Part shown: positions 58,879-64,000 of the stretch, in pieces | Layout of the letters: every line of letters begins with the position of its first letter | Numbering within the stretch: the stretch's first letter is position 1 | Assembly: GCA_014801865.1 (NCBI GenBank) | Contig: JAAVDH010000035.1 | Location: 1 to 64,000 of the forward strand | DNA: 64,000 nt | Origin: Bacteroides sp. | Lineage (GTDB): Bacteria > Bacteroidota > Bacteroidia > Bacteroidales > Muribaculaceae | Direction of reading: 5' to 3' | The notes under the pieces: generated by a model | Databases searched by the model: none | What the model was told of the DNA's origin: nothing | The model's input: the letters and a program-made list of their open reading frames with translations, nothing else | Translations under genes and position numbers: made by a program

Positions 58879-58953
58879 TACTTTTGCATTTGACTATTTA
58901 GAATTAAAGATGTCTAAGATAAGTAAGGCTAAAACTATCAGACTTACTTATCT
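58879..58953 (+). promoter_or_regulatory. -7 element and leader hairpin of the xse operon
   Basis: TACTTTTG (58879-58886) is a good -7 box. In the predicted leader, AGATAAGTAAG (58917-58927) and CTTACTTATCT (58943-58953) form a perfect 11-bp inverted repeat with a 15-base loop, 24 bases before the first ATG. It may be an operator or an RNA structure. Confidence 0.5.
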
Positions 58954-58977
58954 ATTCAACAACCTCAAGTAACGATT

Positions 58978-59601
58978 ATGAGACTACTCAACTCCATAAT
59001 AGCACTGATGATAGCGTCGAAGGCCATGGCTTTTGACGCATCGGAGGCATTTGTCAATGCGCCGGCCAATGTGTTTCCCCTGCTGGACTATAACACCAGG
59101 CTCGATATGGTCGACTATTTCAACAGCGGCTCGTCAACAGCCTCTACAAATTCACTGTCGGGCAAGAGCCGCATCACAGCCCTCAGCCCCGATAAAGTAG
59201 ACATAGATATGTCTGACGCATCGGATTATTCCGTATTCCTACTTCCGGACGGTAAGGATGGTGCGATAGGAGTTATATCCACCGTGGCCACTCCAGTTGC
59301 TGACAGTAATCTGAGGATGTTCACGTCAGACTGGTCCAATGATATCACGTCCAAGTCATTCACCGCTCCTACGCTTACCGACTGGCTTACTCCGGCGGGC
59401 AAAAAAAACATTGATGAAGTAGAGGCGATAGTGCCATTCATGACCACATCATACGCCTATAATCCGTCGACAAAGACACTCACCGTCACCAACAATACAG
59501 AATCGTTCCTGACCTCGGATGTCTATGACACCGTGCGCGATTATCTGCTCAACACCCTAACCTATAAGTGGGACGGCAAACGATTCACTCTTAGCAAATG
59601 A
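58978..59601 (+). CDS. DUF3256-like exported protein
   Basis: The 207-residue protein has a signal peptide (MRLLNSIIALMIASKAMAFD). The segment FVNAPANVFPLLDYNTRLDM then VDYFNSGS is the hallmark opening of DUF3256 proteins in Bacteroidales. The rest is beta-rich (VFLLPDGKDGAIGVISTVAT, AYNPSTKTLTVTNNTE). Function is unknown. It overlaps xseA by four bases (ATGA), a linkage that recurs in this order, as far as I recall, and suggests a shared transcript rather than a shared function. Confidence 0.8.
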   Translation: MRLLNSIIALMIASKAMAFDASEAFVNAPANVFPLLDYNTRLDMVDYFNSGSSTASTNSLSGKSRITALSPDKVDIDMSDASDYSVFLLPDGKDGAIGVISTVATPVADSNLRMFTSDWSNDITSKSFTAPTLTDWLTPAGKKNIDEVEAIVPFMTTSYAYNPSTKTLTVTNNTESFLTSDVYDTVRDYLLNTLTYKWDGKRFTLSK

Positions 59602-60947
59602 ACCTCTCAGCCTACGCCGATGATGATTCCGTGAGCCGCCCGGTCGGTCTCACTGCCCTGACAGCCGCCATAACACGACGTCTCTCCGTGCCTGAGCTGC
59701 AAAACGTGTGGCTCACGGCCGAATTGAGCGACGTGAATGTGCGCGGAGGCCACTGCTACATGGAGCTGCTTGAAAAGAATCCGTCAAGCGGTCAGCCTGT
59801 GGCCAAAGCAAGAGCGGTAATCTGGGCCAATTACTTCACGCGCATCAATGCGGAATTCCGCGCTGCCACCGGTCAACCCTTCACAAGCGGCATGAAAGTC
59901 ATGCTACGCGGGTCTGTCAGCTTCCATTCGCTCTATGGGCTATCGATAGTGGTATCAGCTGTCAATCCGGCATACACCATGGGTGACCTCGAACAGCGTC
60001 GCCGCGAGATACTGATGCGCCTGAAACGTGAAGGCGTGCTTGAGCTCAACCGTTCACTAACGTGCCCGACCGTACCGCTACGTATAGCCGTTGTGTCAGC
60101 TCCTACGGCAGCCGGCTTCGGCGACTTTGCCAATCAGCTCTTCACCCACCCCTCGCATCTGCGCTTCACATGTCGCCTGTTTCCGGCCGTAATGCAGGGC
60201 GAGCAAGCCCCCGGAAGCATAATGGCCGCACTTGACGCCATAGCCGGCGAGTATGACCTCTGGGACTGCGCTGTAATCATACGCGGTGGTGGAGCATCAA
60301 GCGACCTCGCGGCATTTGACAACTATGATCTGGCATCGCATATAGCCCAGTTTCCCCTTCCCGTCATAGTGGGTATAGGTCACGAACGCGATGTGACAGT
60401 GCTTGACTACGTGGCCAATATGCGCGTCAAAACCCCGACGGCTGCCGCCGAATGGCTCATAGCACGCGGCACCGAGGCTCTCGGACGCCTGCAGTTCATA
60501 GCATCGTCCATGCTTCAGAGCCTTACTGACCGTATAGCGGGATGTCGCAGTCAGCTCGCCCACTATAGCGCAATGCTTCCCATGGCTCCGACCAACGCCA
60601 TAGCCCGCTGCGACTCACGCCTGCGCCAGGCAACAATGACGCTCGCCGGCATAGGAGGCAGGCGTATAGCCCCCGAACTGACACGACTCACCCATAAGGC
60701 AGAGGCCATAAAAGTGGCCGCCGACAATCTAATAGCGCGTCAGAAAGATCGCCTCAACAATCGCGAGGGGCTCATTGACGCTTACTCTCCGATGGCCACC
60801 CTGCGCCGAGGCTACTCCATAACCTCGGTTGACGGCCACGCTCTCACCTCTGTCAACGATCTCACCACCGGCAGAACCATAACGACCACTCTTGCCGACG
60901 GCACCATCACATCATCCATAACAAACATCCATGTCACAGAATCATAA
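59598..60947 (+). CDS. xseA: Exodeoxyribonuclease VII large subunit
   Basis: The 449-residue protein has an N-terminal OB fold (NVWLTAELSDVNVRGGHCYM) and the catalytic core with APTAAGFGDFANQL, VIIRGGGASSDLAAFDNYDL, PVIVGIGHERDVTVLDYVAN and KTPTAAAEWLI. A coiled region and a C-terminal segment (SPMATLRRGYSITSVDGHAL) follow. With XseB it forms the nuclease that trims single-stranded DNA ends into oligonucleotides in repair. Starts overlap on both sides show tight coupling. Confidence 0.95.
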   Translation: MNLSAYADDDSVSRPVGLTALTAAITRRLSVPELQNVWLTAELSDVNVRGGHCYMELLEKNPSSGQPVAKARAVIWANYFTRINAEFRAATGQPFTSGMKVMLRGSVSFHSLYGLSIVVSAVNPAYTMGDLEQRRREILMRLKREGVLELNRSLTCPTVPLRIAVVSAPTAAGFGDFANQLFTHPSHLRFTCRLFPAVMQGEQAPGSIMAALDAIAGEYDLWDCAVIIRGGGASSDLAAFDNYDLASHIAQFPLPVIVGIGHERDVTVLDYVANMRVKTPTAAAEWLIARGTEALGRLQFIASSMLQSLTDRIAGCRSQLAHYSAMLPMAPTNAIARCDSRLRQATMTLAGIGGRRIAPELTRLTHKAEAIKVAADNLIARQKDRLNNREGLIDAYSPMATLRRGYSITSVDGHALTSVNDLTTGRTITTTLADGTITSSITNIHVTES

Positions 60948-61161
60948 AGACTTCACACCGGTAAGCGAACTTACCTATAATCAGGCCGTAAGCGAACTTG
61001 ACTCAATACTGCGCATGATGCAGAGCGACCAGTGCGACATAGACCGCCTCACGGCCTACACACGCCGCGCCTCCGAACTGCTTCGCGAATGCCGCAGTCG
61101 ACTCACCGCCACCGACGAAGAACTGCGCGGCATATTGGCAGACCTCACCGAAAACGTCTGA
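60931..61161 (+). CDS. xseB: Exodeoxyribonuclease VII small subunit
   Basis: The 76-residue protein matches the small subunit in size and sequence (LTYNQAVSELDSILRMMQSD, then ASELLRECRSRLTATDEEL). It is helical and wraps the XseA coiled coils. It overlaps xseA by 17 bases and its TGA shares one base with the next gene's ATG. Confidence 0.93.
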   Translation: MSQNHKDFTPVSELTYNQAVSELDSILRMMQSDQCDIDRLTAYTRRASELLRECRSRLTATDEELRGILADLTENV

Positions 61162-61880
61162 TGTCGCACAGCCCCACATACCGCCCTCTTCTATATCATT
61201 TGCTCAATGGAGCCATTCTGGCGTGGCTAATGCTGTCATGCACCCACTCAAAGCCGGCTCCTACAGTAGAATATCCCGTAACGGGCGTCGACATATCGGC
61301 TCATAACGGAGATATCGACTTTGATGCGATGAGCCGGGAGGGAGTGGAATTTGTGCTGATAAAAGCCACCGAAGGGGTGAGTCATAAAGATGCCAACTTT
61401 CACACCAACTATCTTAAGGCCCGACGCGCGGGCATGAAAATTGGAGCATATCACTTCTTCCGCTTCGACTGCACGGGATATATGCAGGCTCTCAACATCC
61501 TGCACTCCATACGCGGCAAACATCTCGACCTGCCGGTAGTGATCGATGTTGAGGAGTGGACCAACTCCGTGACACAACCTACGGAAGGTGTGGTAGACGG
61601 ACTGAGACGCATGATAACGTGTCTCGAGGAACACGGTTACCGCGTGATGCTCTACAGCAATAAGAACGGATACGAGCGCTTCATCCGCTCACGCTTAGAG
61701 AGTTATCCAGTATGGTTATGTTCATTCTCGCCTCCTGACGATACTCATCGCTGGGTCATCTGGCAATACTCCCATCAGGGTCGGCTTGAGGGCACCCGCG
61801 GCCCCATTGACCTCAACGCATTCCGCGGCACCCGCGAAGAATGGGAAAAATGGGCTTCAGGAGCACGCCACGCACAATAA
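61161..61880 (+). CDS. GH25 lysozyme lipoprotein
   Basis: Using ATG 61161 the protein has 239 residues and a lipoprotein signal ending AWLMLSC (Cys23). The frame extends upstream inside xseB, but that part is not a signal peptide. The GH25 fold is clear: GVDISAHNGDIDFDAMSREG, FVLIKATEGVSHKDANFHTN, GAYHFFRF, then LPVVIDVEEW holding the catalytic Asp-x-Glu pair, and WVIWQYSHQG. It cleaves muramic-acid linkages in peptidoglycan. The lipid anchor places it in the periplasm or on the outer membrane, so it may act on the cell's own wall or on neighbours. It is the last gene of the DUF3256-xseA-xseB unit. Confidence 0.9.
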   Translation: MSHSPTYRPLLYHLLNGAILAWLMLSCTHSKPAPTVEYPVTGVDISAHNGDIDFDAMSREGVEFVLIKATEGVSHKDANFHTNYLKARRAGMKIGAYHFFRFDCTGYMQALNILHSIRGKHLDLPVVIDVEEWTNSVTQPTEGVVDGLRRMITCLEEHGYRVMLYSNKNGYERFIRSRLESYPVWLCSFSPPDDTHRWVIWQYSHQGRLEGTRGPIDLNAFRGTREEWEKWASGARHAQ

Positions 61881-61988
61881 CCAATCATTGCAATCCGTTA
61901 TATAATAACCATTACTATACATAAGAGTAAGTTTTTTCTTGCGACTACTTATCATCATTTGCGATCTACTTATCATTATTTCAGCAAT

Positions 61989-64000
61989 ATGACTCTCTTC
62001 CACCGAGTGACAACATATCTCCTCAGACTGTGTGCCCTCTCCACGATTATATTTGCGGGCACATCCTCTCTGTATGCATTCCCCACTGATACCTACGCCT
62101 CCAAATCGGTGCTTGCCGAAGGACGATGGGTGAAAATCAGTGTCGATGAAACAGGAATGTACTGCATCAGCGATGCCGAACTGAAAAGAAGAGGTTTTGC
62201 CGACCCTTCGAAAGTAAAGGTTTATGGCTACGGAGGACAACGTATCAGCGATATTCTGTCACAGGAGAACTATATTGATGACCTGCCGCAGGTACAGAGC
62301 GAACACACATCAAAGGGACTCGTGTTCTATGGCGTAGGCCCCGCCTCATGGTCGCTCGTATCAAGCCGTTGGCACCATACGCTCAACCCCTTCTCGGAGT
62401 TGGGCTACTACTATTTGAGCGACAGAGAAATGGAGACCCGAGCCATACCTGAGGAAAACAGCGCGCGCAAGAGCGTAATGGCCGCCACCACCTTTATAGA
62501 TCGCATGTATCATGAAGTAGACCGTACTTCTCTGGGCTTCACAGGGCATCTGCTCCTTGGCGAAGATCTGCGTCGCAACCCCAATCTTACGCTATCGTTC
62601 AATCTGCCGGGAAGAGTTACAGGCACTCCAGTGTGGATGAAAACCACAATAGTAACCAAAGCTACATCTGCATCTACGGTAGTATTCACGGCCAACGGTA
62701 ATAATATCGAAGAGAACGTAAATACAATTGCCGCCGCCTCATCGAAGAATTACGGCCGCACAGCCACATTTACCAAGACCTTTACCATTGACAGCGACAA
62801 ACTTCAATTAGGTATAGCCCTTAACGCACCTGCCGCTGCTACGGCTGCATACCTTGACTATGTGACCATCAACTATACCCGAGAGATGCGCATGATTGAC
62901 AATCTGCTTCAATTTCGTCTCACCACTACCGGTGGACGTCTGACATCGGGCAATGCAAACACACGCGTGTGGGACGTGACCGACCCTCTTGACATACGCG
63001 CCATGGCCACTCTCAAAGAGAACGATAACCTCTACTGGATCAATCCTTACAGCGGTTCACGCTCGTATGTGGCATGGAGTGAGTCGGCGTCTTTCCTCAC
63101 CCCGAAATATGTAGAAACTGTAACCAACCAGAATCTGCACGACCTCTCTATATCGCCCGAGATGGTTATCTTCACCCATTCGGAATGGGCTGCACAGGCT
63201 CAGCGTCTGGCCGACTTCCACAGTCAGAATGACAAGATGGAGGTACTCGTAGTGACAATGGACAAAGTGTACAATGAATTCTCTTCAGGCACACGCGACG
63301 TAAACTCTATGCGTAAACTTCTGAAGATGTACTACGACCGTGGTCTTGAATCAGGCAAACCCCTGCGCTATGCCCTCATCATGGGGCGTCCGACATTTGA
63401 CAACCGTCGCCTTACCGATGAAATAAAGAATATCACTTATCCCCTTATGCCTACGTGGGAGAGTGACGAAGGTCTCGTCAGTACCGAATCATACACTACC
63501 GACGATGTATTCGCTTTCCTTGAGGATAACTCCGGCTCACGAATGGGCAGTGACCGTCTGTGTATAGCCGTAGGACGTGCTCCGGCACGCTCCGTAGGTG
63601 AAGCCCGCAACTTCGTTGACAAAGTGATAGCTTACTCCACCGAATCGCCCAAGACGGGATGGAAGAATCATGTGATGCTCATTGCCGACGATGGCGACCG
63701 TGGCGAACACATGAACCAGACCGAAAAGATGGTCAAGAATATGATGGCCGATCCTTCGGGAAGCAACATGACCTATAGCAAAATCTATGTGGATGCCTAC
63801 GACGAAATCGGTGGCATGTCGCAGGAGGGTTACAACCTCATGCACCGCTATCTTGACGAGGGCGTGATGCTGTGGACATACGTGGGCCACGCACACCAGA
63901 CTATGCTTGGCAGCGAGGGCCTGCTCAACTATGCCGACATCGACAAACTGTCACTCAGTCACTACCCCATATTCTACGGTGCCACCTGCCTGTACTTCGA
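61989..64000 (+). CDS. porU: Type IX secretion system sortase PorU, N-terminal part
   Basis: The gene starts at ATG 61989 and leaves the right edge after ~670 residues. A signal peptide (LLRLCALSTIIFAGTSSLYA) is followed by EGRWVKISVDETGMYCISDA, the standard opening of PorU. A gingipain-like C25 peptidase domain follows, with candidate catalytic His in WTYVGHAHQTMLGSEG and Cys in FYGATCLYF at the very edge. PorU removes the C-terminal signals of T9SS cargo and joins the cargo to lipid-linked polysaccharide on the surface. Full length is normally over 1100 residues. Its presence supports the reading of T9SS-type endings on the proteins at 8371, 23753 and 54274. Confidence 0.88.
   Translation, partial: MTLFHRVTTYLLRLCALSTIIFAGTSSLYAFPTDTYASKSVLAEGRWVKISVDETGMYCISDAELKRRGFADPSKVKVYGYGGQRISDILSQENYIDDLPQVQSEHTSKGLVFYGVGPASWSLVSSRWHHTLNPFSELGYYYLSDREMETRAIPEENSARKSVMAATTFIDRMYHEVDRTSLGFTGHLLLGEDLRRNPNLTLSFNLPGRVTGTPVWMKTTIVTKATSASTVVFTANGNNIEENVNTIAAASSKNYGRTATFTKTFTIDSDKLQLGIALNAPAAATAAYLDYVTINYTREMRMIDNLLQFRLTTTGGRLTSGNANTRVWDVTDPLDIRAMATLKENDNLYWINPYSGSRSYVAWSESASFLTPKYVETVTNQNLHDLSISPEMVIFTHSEWAAQAQRLADFHSQNDKMEVLVVTMDKVYNEFSSGTRDVNSMRKLLKMYYDRGLESGKPLRYALIMGRPTFDNRRLTDEIKNITYPLMPTWESDEGLVSTESYTTDDVFAFLEDNSGSRMGSDRLCIAVGRAPARSVGEARNFVDKVIAYSTESPKTGWKNHVMLIADDGDRGEHMNQTEKMVKNMMADPSGSNMTYSKIYVDAYDEIGGMSQEGYNLMHRYLDEGVMLWTYVGHAHQTMLGSEGLLNYADIDKLSLSHYPIFYGATCLYF

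Noticed and set aside
61032-61160. Extended N-terminus for the GH25 lysozyme inside xseB
   Set aside because: Arg/His-rich shadow translation of xseB; the ATG at 61161 gives a lipoprotein signal.

Overview
The window looks like chromosome from a gut Bacteroidales, most likely Muribaculaceae (family assignment is my inference). Support: Bacteroidetes-type promoters (TTTG, 19-21 bases, TAnnTTTG), a tmRNA with a GENNYALAA tag, a FrdCAB operon of the Bacteroides type, Mfa/Fim-type (type V) pilin lipoproteins, BspA-like leucine-rich proteins, and a type IX secretion sortase (PorU) at the right edge.

Layout. 1-3.1 kb: the start of an S41-type peptidase, tRNA-Ser(GCU), decayed helix-turn-helix antitoxin remnants, a small nucleotidyltransferase with a coupled tiny membrane protein, and ssrA, whose 3' end is partly duplicated. 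3.2-9.4 kb: a patatin phospholipase with a C-terminal barrel, then a beta-helix protein paired with a BspA-like protein. 9.8-17.3 kb (minus strand): a sialic acid use operon (MFS transporter, N-acetylneuraminate lyase, N-acylglucosamine 2-epimerase, a three-part esterase/mutarotase, a creatininase-family amidohydrolase). 17.4-19.6 kb: an iron alcohol dehydrogenase and a GNAT-like acyltransferase. 19.7-23.6 kb: frdCAB, with a cysteine-repeat tail on FrdC.

23.4-33.1 kb: an Rhs polymorphic-toxin locus sits directly behind frdB. It holds a secreted partner, a 2027-residue Rhs protein with a membrane-type C-terminal tip, and two small membrane proteins. These are followed by a 202-bp near-identical copy of the end of frdB with its terminator, and then by two more homologous small membrane proteins. 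The layout suggests cassette capture at frdB that left displaced immunity genes behind, and it is the most unusual feature of the window.

33.1-36.4 kb: a nonulosonic acid (probably KDN-type) synthesis operon that begins with a fused glycosyltransferase-like/cytidylyltransferase protein. 36.6-52.2 kb: a ten-gene pilus operon (DUF3575 outer membrane protein, Mfa2-like anchor, five fimbrillin lipoproteins, two large tip-type proteins, a thioredoxin-like lipoprotein). 52.4-54.2 kb: a DEAD-box helicase. 54.3-58.7 kb: a second, divergent BspA-like/beta-helix pair, paralogous to the first. 59.0-61.9 kb: a DUF3256 protein, xseA, xseB and a GH25 lysozyme lipoprotein, tightly packed. 62.0 kb to the end: porU, cut by the window edge.

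Most of the content concerns the cell surface: scavenging host sialic acid, making a surface nonulosonate, building pili, exporting T9SS cargo and competing with neighbours through Rhs toxins. All function calls come from reading motifs by eye; no database search was run.
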